This document shows, one piece after another, positions 17,774 to 27,417 of a stretch of DNA of 64,000 bases (within the stretch, counting starts at the first letter, position 1; every line of letters starts with the position of its first letter). Position numbers and translations under genes: made by a program. The notes beneath the pieces are model-generated. The model made no database searches. It was not told where the DNA came from and worked only from the letters and a program-made list of their open reading frames with translations. Source of the DNA: Pseudomonadota bacterium (GTDB lineage Bacteria; Pseudomonadota; Gammaproteobacteria; Steroidobacterales; Steroidobacteraceae); assembly GCA_025351005.1 (NCBI GenBank), contig JANXWS010000040.1, positions 107,213 through 171,212 on the forward strand. Reading direction: 5' to 3'.

Positions 17774-18982
17774 TCAGGTGATGTCGATGCCGATCTTGTG
17801 GAAGACGTTGTTGTGGTAGCCCGGCGCATTGAAGATGAGTTCGCCAGTCTGCGACGCGCCGAGCGCGTTGCTGGCGCGCGCCTGCAGCGCGAGCGGCCCG
17901 CGGACCCGTGGAGTGAACGCGAACTGCCACGGCCTGAACGAGTACCGGCCGAGATCCGCGCCGAGGTCGGCTGCCTGCCAGGTGCGGCCGTCGTCGAGCG
18001 AGCACTCGACGCGGCGAATGCCGTAGCCGCCGTCCCAGGCGATGCCCTTGGCGACCACCGCCTGTCCGGCGCGGAAGCGCTGGCCGTCCGTGAGGTTCGT
18101 GATCAGCGAGTTGACGACCATCTCGGTGACCGGTGTCGTCGTCTCCGACTCCTGCGACACGAACCGGTCCACACTCGCGAACTTGCCTTTGGGGATGCGG
18201 TAGGCGGTGTTGACCCAGAAACTCTTCAGCGGCGTCGTCAGCGCCGTGATGCTGACGACCTGCTTCATCCAGTAGGTCGCGGTCCACCCGGGCACGATGA
18301 TGCGCGCCGGGAAGCCGTTCCAGTGCGGCAGCGGCGCGCCGTTCATCTCGTAGGCAACGAGCGCATTCTCGTCGAGCGCCTTCCAGGTCGGGATGCTCTT
18401 GACGAAGTCCGGCGTGCCCTCGAGCAGCGGCGTGTCGGCGCCGTCGAATGCGATCTCGACTGCCTCCTTCCTGAGGCCGACGCGGGCGAGGATGTCCTTG
18501 AGGCGCGCGCCCTTCCAGCGGGCGTTGCCCATCGCGCCGTAGCCCCACTCGACGCCCGGCACGTGCGGGTCCGACAGGCCGCGGCGGTTGCCCGCGCACT
18601 GGCAGACGGCCACCACCTCGGCCGCTTCGAAGTCGCGCTTGAGCTGCTCGAGCGACAGCGTCAGGCTGCCGCTCGCACCGTCGCCACCGACGCCGAGGCG
18701 CCACGCCGCCGCATCGACGGTGGGGATGTTGGCGAGGTGCCAGCGCACGAAGAACCTGTCGTTCGGCGTGAGGACGTCGCCCAGGTAGGCGACCGGCGTC
18801 TCGTAGTTCGGCGGCCGGAACGATCGCTTGATCAGCGGCTGCTTGCCGGGCAGGGCGTCAAGCACACCCGCATCGACGGCGCCCGCGGGTAGCCCGGCCC
18901 GTGCGAAGCGCGCGAACCCGCCGCCGCCCGCGAGCACCAGTCCACCGGCCGCGACCTTGAGAACGTGACGTCGGCTGGTCAT
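17774..18982 (-). CDS. sorA: Sulfite dehydrogenase molybdopterin subunit, SorA-like, Tat-exported
   Basis: 402 residues. The start MTSRRHVLKVAAGG gives a twin-arginine signal, so the folded enzyme is sent to the periplasm. The sulfite oxidase fold is plain: FFVRWHLANIPTVD, then VVAVCQCAGNRRGL holding the molybdenum-binding Cys, VEWGYGAMGNARWKG, and a C-terminal dimer domain with RRVECSLDDGRTW. It oxidises sulfite to sulfate using Mo-pterin; the partner cytochrome gene follows at once. The pair probably detoxifies sulfite or gains electrons from it. Confidence 0.93.
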   Translation of the reverse strand: MTSRRHVLKVAAGGLVLAGGGGFARFARAGLPAGAVDAGVLDALPGKQPLIKRSFRPPNYETPVAYLGDVLTPNDRFFVRWHLANIPTVDAAAWRLGVGGDGASGSLTLSLEQLKRDFEAAEVVAVCQCAGNRRGLSDPHVPGVEWGYGAMGNARWKGARLKDILARVGLRKEAVEIAFDGADTPLLEGTPDFVKSIPTWKALDENALVAYEMNGAPLPHWNGFPARIIVPGWTATYWMKQVVSITALTTPLKSFWVNTAYRIPKGKFASVDRFVSQESETTTPVTEMVVNSLITNLTDGQRFRAGQAVVAKGIAWDGGYGIRRVECSLDDGRTWQAADLGADLGRYSFRPWQFAFTPRVRGPLALQARASNALGASQTGELIFNAPGYHNNVFHKIGIDIT

Positions 18983-19053
18983 TGGCTGCCTCCTGTCGTG
19001 CGAACTTACAGCATCGTCACGCGGCCTGCACCACGACGACGCCGCGGGCCGCG

Positions 19054-20442
19054 CTACCGCACCTGCCAGCCGCCGCCGAGCACCTGGTAGAGACGCACGA
19101 AGCCCGTCAGGCTGTTCGCGTAACCCTGGCTCAGCGTCAGCTCGGCGGTGAACAGGTCACGATCGGCGTTGATGACGTCGAAGTAGGATGCGTAGCCGAC
19201 CCGGTAGCGGGCGAGCGCGATCTCCTCGGCGCGCCGCAGCGCGGCCACCTGGCTGGCCTGCTCGCGTGCAAGCTCGATGTACATGCGGTAGGCGACGAGC
19301 GCGTCGGCAACCTCCTGGAACGCGGTGCGGACGGCCTGTTCATATTGCGCCAGCACCTCGCGCTTGCGGCCGTTGGCCATCTCGACCTGGTACAGGCTTC
19401 GCTGCGGATCGAGCAGCGGCTGGACCAGGCCCGCCGCCGCGCTCCACTCGGCGGTCGGCGCCTTGAACAGGTCGCCGAGCGGCGAGCTCAGCGACCCGGC
19501 CAGCCCCGTCAGCGAGATCGTCGGAAACAGCGCCGCGCGCGCGGCGCCGACGTTGGCGTTCGCGGCGCGCAGCGCCTCCTCGGCCGCGCGTACGTCCGGG
19601 CGCCGTTCGAGCAGCTCCGACGGCAGTCCGGGCGGCGGCGGCGCCGGCGCCGCGGGAACCGCCTCGCCGCGGCGCTCGCGCTCGATCTGGTGCGGGTTCT
19701 CGCCGAGCAGCAGGCAGATCTGGTCCTCGGTCGCGGCGATCCGCCGCTCGACGTCTGGCACGTTGGCGCGCGCGACGGCAGCCTGCGCCTCGGCCGTGGC
19801 GACGTCGAGACCGCTCGCGTAGCCGCGCTCATGCTGGGTCCGCGTCAGGTCGACGAACTTCTCGCGCGTGCCGACCGTGCGCTTCGTGATCTCGAGCTGC
19901 GCGTCGAGCGAGATCAGGGTGAAGTACGCGTTCGCGACCTCGGCGACGAGCGTCGCGGCGACCGTGCGGCGCGCGTACTCCGTCGCCAGCAGGTTCGCCC
20001 GGGCGGCCTCGCTCAGGCGTCGCAGGCGGCCCCACAGGTCGAGTTCGTAGGCGACCGTCACCGCCGCCTCCTCGCTGTTCTTGATCCGTGGCGCGCCGGG
20101 CAGCAGGACGTCCTCCGACGACTTGCCGCGGGTCACCGTGCCGTGCGCATCGACCGTCGGCAGGAGCCCGAGCCGCGCCTCGCCGAGCGCAGCGCGGGCC
20201 TGGTCGATCCGTGCGACGGCCGCCCGCAGGTCGAGGTTGTCGCGCAGTGCCGACTCGATCAGCGTCACGAGCCGCGGGTCGCCGTAGACACTCCACCAGC
20301 CCGCGTCCGCGATCGACGCGCCGGCCGGTTCCGCGACGACGTCGCGGTAGGCGTCGGGCACCTCGAGCGTCGGACGGTGATAGTCGGGGCCTGCGGCGCA
20401 GCCCGCGAGCAGCGCGAGTGCGGCGAGTGCCGCGCGCCTCAT
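19054..20442 (-). CDS. Outer membrane efflux factor lipoprotein (system 2)
   Basis: 462 residues from ATG 20442. The lipobox LAGC at about residues 13-16 is followed by AAGPDYHRPTLEVPDAYRD, a typical NodT-family N-terminus. Two OEP repeats are seen; LELLERRPDVRAAEEALRAA-type sequence (about residue 290) marks the second. The start codon overlaps the stop of the pump gene (ATGA). Much longer open frames on both strands here are shadows. It forms the outer-membrane exit duct for efflux system 2 and is the last gene of that operon. Confidence 0.93.
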   Translation of the reverse strand: MRRAALAALALLAGCAAGPDYHRPTLEVPDAYRDVVAEPAGASIADAGWWSVYGDPRLVTLIESALRDNLDLRAAVARIDQARAALGEARLGLLPTVDAHGTVTRGKSSEDVLLPGAPRIKNSEEAAVTVAYELDLWGRLRRLSEAARANLLATEYARRTVAATLVAEVANAYFTLISLDAQLEITKRTVGTREKFVDLTRTQHERGYASGLDVATAEAQAAVARANVPDVERRIAATEDQICLLLGENPHQIERERRGEAVPAAPAPPPPGLPSELLERRPDVRAAEEALRAANANVGAARAALFPTISLTGLAGSLSSPLGDLFKAPTAEWSAAAGLVQPLLDPQRSLYQVEMANGRKREVLAQYEQAVRTAFQEVADALVAYRMYIELAREQASQVAALRRAEEIALARYRVGYASYFDVINADRDLFTAELTLSQGYANSLTGFVRLYQVLGGGWQVR

Positions 20443-23400
20443 TCTCCTGCCCCGCCCGGGCCTGCGGCTGGCGAGGGCGGCGCTGCGGTGGCTGAACCGC
20501 GCCGGAACCGCTCGACGCCGCCCTGGATCAGTACGTAGAACACCGGCACGATGAAGATGCCGAACACGGTTGCGGCCGTCATGCCGAACACCACCGTCGT
20601 ACCCAGCACCTGGCGCGAGGTCGAGCCGGCGCCGGTCGCTATCGCGAGCGGCAGCGCACCGAGGATGAATGCCGCCGACGTCATCAGGATCGGGCGCAGC
20701 CGCAGGCGTGCGCCGGCGATCGCCGCCTCGATCACCGGCAGGCCGCGTTCGTGCGAAATCTTGGCGAACTCGACGATCAGGATCGCGTTCTTGGCAGCCA
20801 GGCCGACCAGCATCACGAGCCCGACCTGCGCATAGATGTCGTTGGCCATGCCGCGCAGCGACAATCCCGCGAACGCGCCGAACACGGCGAACGGGATGCA
20901 GAGGATCACCGCGAACGGCACGCCCCAGCTCTCGTACTGCGCCGCCAGCACCAGGAACACGAACACGATCGCCATGGCGAAGATGTAGGGAGCCTGGCCG
21001 CCGGAGCGTTTCTGCTGCAGCACCGAGCCGGTCCAGTAATGGGCCAGGTTGTCGGGCAGCGCCTCCGCCAGCTCGTCCATCGCCCGGAGCGCATCGCCCT
21101 GCGTGTAGCCCGGCGCCGGCGAGCCGTTGACGGTCACGGCGCGCAGTACGTTGTAGCGCTCGATGAACGAGGGCCCGTGCGCCGGCTTCGGCGTGACCAG
21201 CGAGGCGAGCGGCACCATGTCGCCCGCCTGGGTGCGCACGAACAGCCCGCTGACCGAGTCGGGGCGGTCGCGTGCCGCGCCTTCCGCTTCCGCCGTCACT
21301 CGGTAGGTGCGGCCGAAGAGGTTGAAGTCGTTGATATAGGCGCCGCCCATGAACGTCTGCAGCGAGCCGAACACGTCCGAGATCGGGATGCCGAGCGACT
21401 TGGCGCGGTCGCGGTCGATGACGTATTCGATCTCCGGCACCCGGTTGTTGAACTGGGTCGCGACGCGGGCGAGCTCGGGCCGCTTGCCGGCTGCCACGAT
21501 GAAGTCGCGGACCGCGCCATCGAAGCGGCCGAGATCGCCGCCCGAGCTGTCGGCGATGATCATTTCGAAGCCGCCGGCCTGGCCGACGCCCGGAATTGCC
21601 GGCGGCGCCACGATCAGCACGTTCGCCTCGGCAATGGTCGCGAGCTTCTTCTGCAGCCGCCCAATGACCGCCTGCACCGAGCTCTGCGCGCCGGGCCGCT
21701 GCGCCCAGGGCTTGAGCACGACGAAGCCCGAGCCGGTGTAAGGCGTGGTGACGCCGGCGAGCAGGTTGAGGCCGGTGATCGCGATCATCGTCTCGACTTC
21801 CGGCTCGGCGGTGACGATCACGCGTACCTTCTCGAGCGCCGCCTCGGTGCGCTGGTACGACGCCCCCGGCGGCAGCTGCGCCACCATCAACACGTAGCCC
21901 TGGTCGTCCTCGGGCAGGAAGCCGGCCGGGCGCGTGTAGACGAGCACCGCCAGGGCGACGAGCAAAGCGCCGAACACGACGAGAGCCACGACGGAGCGGC
22001 GGATCGCGCGGCGGACGGTGTCGGTGTAGCGCGTCGTGGCCCTGGCGAAGGCGACGTTGAACCAGCCGAAGAACCGGCCGAGCGGGCTGGTCGGCGGCTC
22101 CGTCGAGCGCGGCCGGAGGAGCAGCGTGCACAGCGCCGGCGTGAACGTCAGCGCGACGAACGCCGAGATCAGCACCGACGCCGACAGGGTCAGCGCGAAC
22201 TGGCGGTAGAACTGCCCCGTCAGGCCTCCGAGGAAGGCGACCGGCACGAACACTGCCGTCAGCACCAGCGCGATCGCGATCACCGGACTCGCCACGTCCG
22301 CCATTGCGGCCCGCGTCGCCTCCCGTGGCGCGAGCCCGTGGGACTCCATTTTCTCGGTGACCGCCTCGACGACGACGATCGCGTCGTCGACGACGAGCCC
22401 GATCGCGAGCACGAGCGCAAACAGCGTCAGCGTGTTGATCGAGAAGCCGAGCGCCAGGAACATCGTGAACGCGCCGAGCAGCGACACGGGCACCGCGAGC
22501 ATCGGGATCACGGTCGCCCGCCAGTTCTCGAGGAACATGAACACCACGAGCAACACGAGCGCCGCGGCGATGAACAGCGTGACCTCGACTTCCTTGATCG
22601 ACTCGCTGACGAACAGGGTCGTGTCGAGTGGCACGTCGTACGCGATGCCCGGCGGGAACCGCGCCGAAATCTCGCGCATCGTGCTGCGCACCTTCGCCGC
22701 GACCTCAAGTGCGTTTGCATCGGGAAGCTGGTAGACGCCGAGCAGCGCGACCGGCTGACCCATGACCCGGCTCGAGCGGTTGTAGTCGGTCGCGGCCAGC
22801 TGGACCCGTGCGACGTCGCGCAGCCGCACGATCGCGCGGTTGGGGCCGGTGCGCAGGATGACGTTCTCGTACTCCTGCACCGAGCCCAGGCGGCCGCGTA
22901 CCGTGACCGTGTACGTCATCTGCTGGCCGGTCGGCGCGGGCTCGGCGCCGATGACGCCGGCCGGCGCGACCACGTTCTGCTCGTTGAGCGCCGCCGCCAC
23001 GTCCTGCGTCGTCACGCCTAGCCGCGACATCCTGCCGGGATCGAGCCAGATGCGCATGCCGTAGTCGCGCGCGCCGAACTGCGTCACCTGGCCGACGCCC
23101 TTGATGCGCGCCAGCGAGTCGACCACCTGTAGCGCGCCGAAGTTGCTCAGAAACAGGTAGTCGTAACGCGGATCCGTGGAGGTGATCGCGACGATGACGG
23201 TGGGCTGCGGCTGGCGTTTCGTGATGGTCACGCCCTGGCGCAGCACATCCGCCGGCAGCTGCCGCTGCGCGATTGCGACCTGGTTCTGGACGTCGACCGC
23301 GGCGATGTCCTGGGCCGTGCCGACCTCGAAGGTGACGCTCAGGGCGTAGGTGCCGTCGTTCGAGCTCTTCGAGTCCATGTAGAGCATGTTCGGAACGCCG

Positions 23401-23609
23401 TTCACCTGCGTCTCAATCGGGGCCGCAACGGATTGCTCGATCGTGTTGGCATCGGCGCCCGGGAACACCGCCGAGACGACGATGCTTGGCGGGGTGATCT
23501 GCGGAAAGCGCGCGACCGGCAGCAGCAGGAACGAGATCGAACCGGCGAGCGTGATCAGCAACGCGAGCACGGTCGCGAAGATCGGCCGGTCGATGAAGAA
23601 GTTGCTCAC
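20439..23609 (-). CDS. RND multidrug efflux pump, AcrB/MexB-like (system 2)
   Basis: 1056 residues. N-terminus MSNFFIDRPIFATVLALLIT, TM4 segment GLVVDDAIVVVEAVTEKM with the proton-relay Asp pair, and GLAAKNAILIVEFAKISHERG in the second half are all diagnostic of HAE1 pumps. It differs clearly in sequence from the pump at 6.0-9.3 kb, so the two systems are not a recent duplication. It is flanked by adaptor and channel genes with 4 bp overlaps on both sides, so the three subunits are translated together. Confidence 0.96.
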   Translation of the reverse strand: MSNFFIDRPIFATVLALLITLAGSISFLLLPVARFPQITPPSIVVSAVFPGADANTIEQSVAAPIETQVNGVPNMLYMDSKSSNDGTYALSVTFEVGTAQDIAAVDVQNQVAIAQRQLPADVLRQGVTITKRQPQPTVIVAITSTDPRYDYLFLSNFGALQVVDSLARIKGVGQVTQFGARDYGMRIWLDPGRMSRLGVTTQDVAAALNEQNVVAPAGVIGAEPAPTGQQMTYTVTVRGRLGSVQEYENVILRTGPNRAIVRLRDVARVQLAATDYNRSSRVMGQPVALLGVYQLPDANALEVAAKVRSTMREISARFPPGIAYDVPLDTTLFVSESIKEVEVTLFIAAALVLLVVFMFLENWRATVIPMLAVPVSLLGAFTMFLALGFSINTLTLFALVLAIGLVVDDAIVVVEAVTEKMESHGLAPREATRAAMADVASPVIAIALVLTAVFVPVAFLGGLTGQFYRQFALTLSASVLISAFVALTFTPALCTLLLRPRSTEPPTSPLGRFFGWFNVAFARATTRYTDTVRRAIRRSVVALVVFGALLVALAVLVYTRPAGFLPEDDQGYVLMVAQLPPGASYQRTEAALEKVRVIVTAEPEVETMIAITGLNLLAGVTTPYTGSGFVVLKPWAQRPGAQSSVQAVIGRLQKKLATIAEANVLIVAPPAIPGVGQAGGFEMIIADSSGGDLGRFDGAVRDFIVAAGKRPELARVATQFNNRVPEIEYVIDRDRAKSLGIPISDVFGSLQTFMGGAYINDFNLFGRTYRVTAEAEGAARDRPDSVSGLFVRTQAGDMVPLASLVTPKPAHGPSFIERYNVLRAVTVNGSPAPGYTQGDALRAMDELAEALPDNLAHYWTGSVLQQKRSGGQAPYIFAMAIVFVFLVLAAQYESWGVPFAVILCIPFAVFGAFAGLSLRGMANDIYAQVGLVMLVGLAAKNAILIVEFAKISHERGLPVIEAAIAGARLRLRPILMTSAAFILGALPLAIATGAGSTSRQVLGTTVVFGMTAATVFGIFIVPVFYVLIQGGVERFRRGSATAAPPSPAAGPGGAGE

Positions 23610-24748
23610 GGCGCGGATTTGCCCGCTGCACCCTTGGGCGCCGTGTCGACCGGTGTCCCCGGCCTGAGCTTCTGCGTGCCGTCGACGATCACGGTCTCGC
23701 CGTCGGCGAGGCCGTTCTCGACGATCCAGTCGGGGCCGACGCGCGTGCCCATCCGCACGTCGCGCGGCTGCGCCTTATGCTCGGCGTCCACGACCCAGAC
23801 GAACAGCTTGTCCTGCATCTCCTGCACGGCGCGCTGCGGCACCACGATCGTGTTCGGCCGGGCCGCGGTCTCGACGATCACCTTGGCGTACTGGCCGGCG
23901 CGCAGCCATTGGGCGGGATTCGCGACGGCGAGCCGCACCGCGAGCGTGTCGGTGCGCTGGTCAACCGCAGCGTCGACGAAGTTGAGGGTGACCGCCGTCT
24001 CGACCTCCCTGCCGTCGGCCAGCAAGACGTGGAACTGGCGCTTGCTCGGGTTGCGCTGGTCGGGCGGGCGGCCGAGTTCGCGCTCGACCTGCAGCAGCCG
24101 CGCCTCGCTTATGCTGAAGTTCACGTACATAGGATCGGTCTGGTACATCGTCGTCAGCAGCGAGGAGTAGGCCGTGACTAGCCCGCCGAGCCGTATCAGG
24201 GCGCGGCTCATGACGCCCTCGATCGGCGCGCGCACGATCGTGTAGTCGAGGTTGAGCCCGGCCGTCCTGACCGCGGCCTCGGCGGCATGCACCTGTGCCT
24301 TGGTGGCCGCGCCGGCGGCGACCGCAGCGTCGAGCTCGCGCTGGCTCAGCGCATCGAGCTGGGACAGCGACTGTGCGCGCTCAAGGTCGCGTTCGGCCTG
24401 CGCCTTGGCCGCCTCGGCCTGCGCGACCGCCGCCTGCGCCTGGGCGAGCGCCGCCTGATACGGCTGGCGATCGATGACGAACAGTACCTGCCCGGCCCGC
24501 ACGCGCTGGCCCTCGACGGCCTCCTGGCGCTCCAGCACGCCGCCGACGCGGGCCCGGATCTCGACGGTGTTCGACGCCTCGAGCTGAGCCGGGTACTCCT
24601 CGGAAGTGGCCACCGGGTGCGCCGCGATTTGCAGCGCCGTGACCGCGACCGGCCGCGGCCCTGAGGGTGCCGAGCCGCAGCCGTCGAGCGACAGCAGCGC
24701 CACCGTGACCACGAGTCCCGCGCGAAGCGGCCGTTTGCGGATGTCCAT
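23606..24748 (-). CDS. RND efflux periplasmic adaptor lipoprotein (system 2)
   Basis: 380 residues from ATG 24748 (MDIRKRPLRAGLVVTVALLS). The leader ends with LDGC, an acceptable lipobox. The lipoyl and hairpin order is standard: SNTVEIRARVGGVLE, an Ala/Gln-rich hairpin at about residues 90-165, then LDYTIVRAPIEGVMSRALIR. The beta-barrel part has RTDTLAVRLAVANP. Upstream reading from 24886 looks non-coding. It is the first gene of system 2; no regulator lies in the 286 bp before it, in which I see no gene. Confidence 0.92.
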   Translation of the reverse strand: MDIRKRPLRAGLVVTVALLSLDGCGSAPSGPRPVAVTALQIAAHPVATSEEYPAQLEASNTVEIRARVGGVLERQEAVEGQRVRAGQVLFVIDRQPYQAALAQAQAAVAQAEAAKAQAERDLERAQSLSQLDALSQRELDAAVAAGAATKAQVHAAEAAVRTAGLNLDYTIVRAPIEGVMSRALIRLGGLVTAYSSLLTTMYQTDPMYVNFSISEARLLQVERELGRPPDQRNPSKRQFHVLLADGREVETAVTLNFVDAAVDQRTDTLAVRLAVANPAQWLRAGQYAKVIVETAARPNTIVVPQRAVQEMQDKLFVWVVDAEHKAQPRDVRMGTRVGPDWIVENGLADGETVIVDGTQKLRPGTPVDTAPKGAAGKSAP

Positions 24749-25034
24749 CAGCTGCCTGCCAGTCCGAGTGGGTCGACGAAGCCCATCGCGCGAAGTATCG
24801 CCGGCGGACCCGCTGCCATCGCCAGCGGGCCGCCGCGGAGCCCCGCGCGGGCGGGCCCTGGCCGCGCGGGAACGGGCCGGGTCCAACGGACATTATTCCA
24901 TTTTCGAGGCCGGGCCGGCCCGTACCCGCCGTTCCGCCCGCCGAGCGCCCCGCGCGGGACGCAGAGGCGGCACTGCGGCGGCGTCCGGCGCGCCCGGAGG
25001 TTGCCGGCGCGTCCGTGTCGGTGGAACCCCGGGC

Positions 25035-25532
25035 TCAGCGCCGGCGGGCCGCGAGCCAGCGGTCGAGGTGGCCCGCGAACGCGTTCCGGTCGGCCTGGCT
25101 GAGCGGCGGCGGCCCGCCGCCGATCGCGCCACTCGCGCGCATCGTGTCCATGAAGTCCCGCATGGTCAGCTGTCCGCGGATCGAATCCGCCGAGAACCGC
25201 TCACCGCGCGGGCTGAGCGCCTCGGCGCCCCTGGCGATCGCCTCGGCGGCGAGCGGGATGTCGGCCGTGATGACCAGGTCGCCCGGCTGCGCGCGCCGTA
25301 CGATCTCGTTGTCGGCAACGTCGAAGCCGGCCGCGACGGTCAGCATGCGCAGGCTGGGGGTGCGTGGCATCGCGAGCGGCTGGTTCGCGACCAGCGTCAC
25401 CGGGACCGAGGTGCGCTCGGCCGCGCGGAAGAGGATTTCCTTGATGACGTTGGGGCAGGCGTCGGCATCGACCCAGACGCACGAGCCGGAGGTGCCACGT
25501 TGCGGGTCCGAGCCCGGCGTTTCAGTGCGCAT
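25035..25532 (-). CDS. UPF0178 (YaiI/YqxD) family protein
   Basis: 165 residues. [21 protein letters not shown] near the N-terminus, [22 protein letters not shown] in the middle and the pair LSPRGE and RDFMDTMR are the signature of the DUF188/YaiI family, which has a PIN-like fold with conserved acidic residues. A nuclease role has been suggested for the fold but not established. No leader peptide. The first 15 residues are not conserved in style, so the true start could be slightly downstream. It appears to be a single-gene unit. Confidence 0.93.
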   Translation of the reverse strand: MRTETPGSDPQRGTSGSCVWVDADACPNVIKEILFRAAERTSVPVTLVANQPLAMPRTPSLRMLTVAAGFDVADNEIVRRAQPGDLVITADIPLAAEAIARGAEALSPRGERFSADSIRGQLTMRDFMDTMRASGAIGGGPPPLSQADRNAFAGHLDRWLAARRR

Positions 25533-25840
25533 CGGGGGGCAGCGAAGCGACGCCGGTCAGCGGTCGCCGAGAAAGAACGACCGGCACAGCAGCGATCCAG
25601 CCAGAAGTTTGATCATGACAGGGTCTTGAAGACGGCTAGCCGTCCACTCGGCGCAACGTCGCCCGCGCGACCAGACTCTATCCCAACGCGCCGTGTGGCG
25701 TCCGGGTATCCCGGCGTCCTGCGTCGCAGACGACGCTGAAATCGCGGTAATTCCGGCCTCCGGGCCGTAGTTTTCAGCGGCGCCAGCAGCCGCGCGGACC
25801 CGCCGCGCTATGCTGGCCGCTTTCCACCGTGGAGCCGACC
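25533..25840. other. Gene-free gap with a long hairpin
   Basis: No convincing coding frame lies between the YaiI-family gene and the PaiB-like gene, which are divergent. The gap must carry both promoters. The main structure seen is the inverted repeat at 25734-25779; a TATGCT box at 25808-25813 could be a -10 element for the PaiB-like gene. Confidence 0.5.
25734..25779. repeat. Nested inverted repeat upstream of the PaiB-like gene
   Basis: Perfect 8 bp outer arms CGCTGAAA (25734-25741) and TTTCAGCG (25772-25779) enclose an inner hairpin CGGCC-TCCG-GGCCG (25754-25767). Together they could fold as a two-stage stem. It lies about 60 bp before the PaiB-like start. It may be a regulator site or an RNA structure; there is no U-run, so it is not a normal terminator. 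Confidence 0.5.
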
Positions 25841-26473
25841 GTGTACCTGCCGTCCTATTTCTCGGAAACCCGCCCGCAAGTGCTCGAGGCCTTCATGCGC
25901 GCGCATCCGCTCGGCTGGCTCGTGACGCTGACCGGCGGTCAGAGCGAGGTCGACCTCGTGCCGATGCTCCCCTGGCACACTCCCGCCGGGGATATGCGGC
26001 TGCGCGGTCACGTGGCCCGCGCCAACCCCGTCAGCCAGCTTGCCTCCGGCACCGCGGTGCTCGTCGTCTTCGGCGGCAGCGACCACTACGTGACGCCATC
26101 CTGGTATGCGAGCAAACGCGTCGACGGCCGCGTCGTGCCCACCTGGAACTACTCGCTCGTCCAGGCGCGCGGCGCGCTGCGCTGGTTCGATGATCCGGCC
26201 TCCCTGCGTGAGCTCGTGACGGCGCTTACCGCCACGCACGAGGCCGGCCGTACCCGGCAGTGGTCCGTCTCCGACGCGCCGGACGCCTACATCACCGGGA
26301 TGCTGCGGGCGATCGTCGGCTTCGAGATCGAGGTCGACACGATGGTCGGCAAGTTCAAGAGCAGCCAGAACCGGGACGACGAGGACCGCGCCGGTGTCGC
26401 CGCCGGACTCGCCGCGGACGGCATCGCCGCCGCGGCGATCGCCGAACTGGTGCGCGCCCCCGAACGCGACTGA
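25841..26473 (+). CDS. PaiB-like FMN-binding protein
   Basis: 210 residues from GTG 25841 (MYLPSYFSETRPQ), preferred over GTG 25829 because PaiB proteins begin this way and GGAG lies 6 bp ahead. Family segments are FMRAHPLGWLVTL, LRGHVARANP, FGGSDHYVTPSWYASK and VPTWNYSLVQARG, then a C-terminal FEIEVDTMVGKFKSSQN with its Lys-rich loop. The fold is a split-barrel flavin-binding one; B. subtilis PaiB affects sporulation and protease genes, and many homologues are annotated as FMN-binding negative regulators without proof. No partner PaiA acetyltransferase is adjacent. Confidence 0.92.
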   Translation: MYLPSYFSETRPQVLEAFMRAHPLGWLVTLTGGQSEVDLVPMLPWHTPAGDMRLRGHVARANPVSQLASGTAVLVVFGGSDHYVTPSWYASKRVDGRVVPTWNYSLVQARGALRWFDDPASLRELVTALTATHEAGRTRQWSVSDAPDAYITGMLRAIVGFEIEVDTMVGKFKSSQNRDDEDRAGVAAGLAADGIAAAAIAELVRAPERD

Positions 26474-26510
26474 CTCGGCCGGCAACGTGCGGCCCGGATG
26501 CGCCGACCCG

Positions 26511-26550
26511 ACCCGCAGGCAGCGGGGCCGGCGCGGGCGGGCGGGTTTTT
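26511..26550 (+). terminator. Possible terminator after the PaiB-like gene
   Basis: ACCCGC (26511-26516) can pair with GCGGGT (26541-26546), which runs into five T residues (26546-26550). The 24 bp between the arms is G-rich and could form alternative pairings, so this is only a moderate candidate. Confidence 0.35.
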
Positions 26551-26628
26551 GCACCGCGATTGTTGGCTCAGGCCGGACGCCGGAACATACTTCGCTGCCA
26601 GAACAAGAACGCGGCCGGCCGCGGCGAG

Positions 26629-27417
26629 ATGGCTGACACGATCGACTACATCCTCGAAACCGACGCGCTGGTCAGGGAGTTCAGGGGCTTCGTGGCGGTC
26701 AGCAGCGTCAGCCTGCGCGTCCGTCGCGGCCGGATCCACGCGCTGATCGGCCCGAACGGCGCCGGCAAGACGACCTGCTTCAACCTGCTGACCAAGTTCC
26801 TCGAGCCAACGAGCGGCAGCATCCGCTTCAACGGCGTCGACATCACCGACGAGCGCCCGGCCGAGGTCGCGCGGCGCGGCATGGTGCGTTCGTTCCAGAT
26901 CTCCTCGGTATTCCCGCACCTGACGGTGCTCGAGAACGTGCGCGTCGCGCTGCAGCGGAGCCTCGGCACGTCGTTCCACTTCTGGCGCAGCGAGCGCAGC
27001 CTGCGCCGCCTCGAGCCGCGGGCGCTCGCGTTGCTTGCCGAGGTCGGGCTCGAGGAGTTCGCCGGCGTGGTGGCTGTGGAGCTGTCTTACGGCCGCAAGC
27101 GGGCACTCGAGCTTGCGACGACCCTCGCGCTCGATCCGCAGCTGCTGCTGCTCGACGAGCCAACCCAGGGCATGGGTCACGAGGACGTCGACCGTGTGAT
27201 GCAGCTGATACGCAGGATCGCGGCCGACCGCAGCATCCTGATGGTCGAGCACAACATGGCGGTCGTCGCCGGCGTCTGCGACACCATCACGGTACTCGCC
27301 CGCGGCAGCGTGCTGGCGGAGGGCAGCTACGCGCAGGTGTCGCGCAACGCCGCGGTGCTCGAGGCCTACATGGGCACCGCCGAGGGCGGACTGGTTGGGC
27401 CGGGAGGCCGTGGGTGA
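26629..27417 (+). CDS. livG: Branched-chain amino acid-type ABC transporter ATPase, LivG-like
   Basis: 262 residues from ATG 26629 (MADTIDYILETDALVREFRG). Walker A is GPNGAGKTT (about residue 43), the signature is the degenerate LSYGRKRALELA common in LivG, Walker B is LLLLDEPTQGM and the switch His is in VEHNM. The distinctive LivG insert between Walker A and signature (GMVRSFQISSVFPHLTVLEN) is present. With the next four genes it makes a complete hydrophobic amino acid/amide (HAAT) importer. The GTG of the next gene overlaps its stop. Confidence 0.94.
   Translation: MADTIDYILETDALVREFRGFVAVSSVSLRVRRGRIHALIGPNGAGKTTCFNLLTKFLEPTSGSIRFNGVDITDERPAEVARRGMVRSFQISSVFPHLTVLENVRVALQRSLGTSFHFWRSERSLRRLEPRALALLAEVGLEEFAGVVAVELSYGRKRALELATTLALDPQLLLLDEPTQGMGHEDVDRVMQLIRRIAADRSILMVEHNMAVVAGVCDTITVLARGSVLAEGSYAQVSRNAAVLEAYMGTAEGGLVGPGGRG

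Noticed and set aside
20442..22131. Extension of the outer membrane factor frame far upstream into the pump gene
   Set aside because: The pump is encoded in another frame of the same strand with full conservation; the factor has its own lipoprotein leader starting at 20442.
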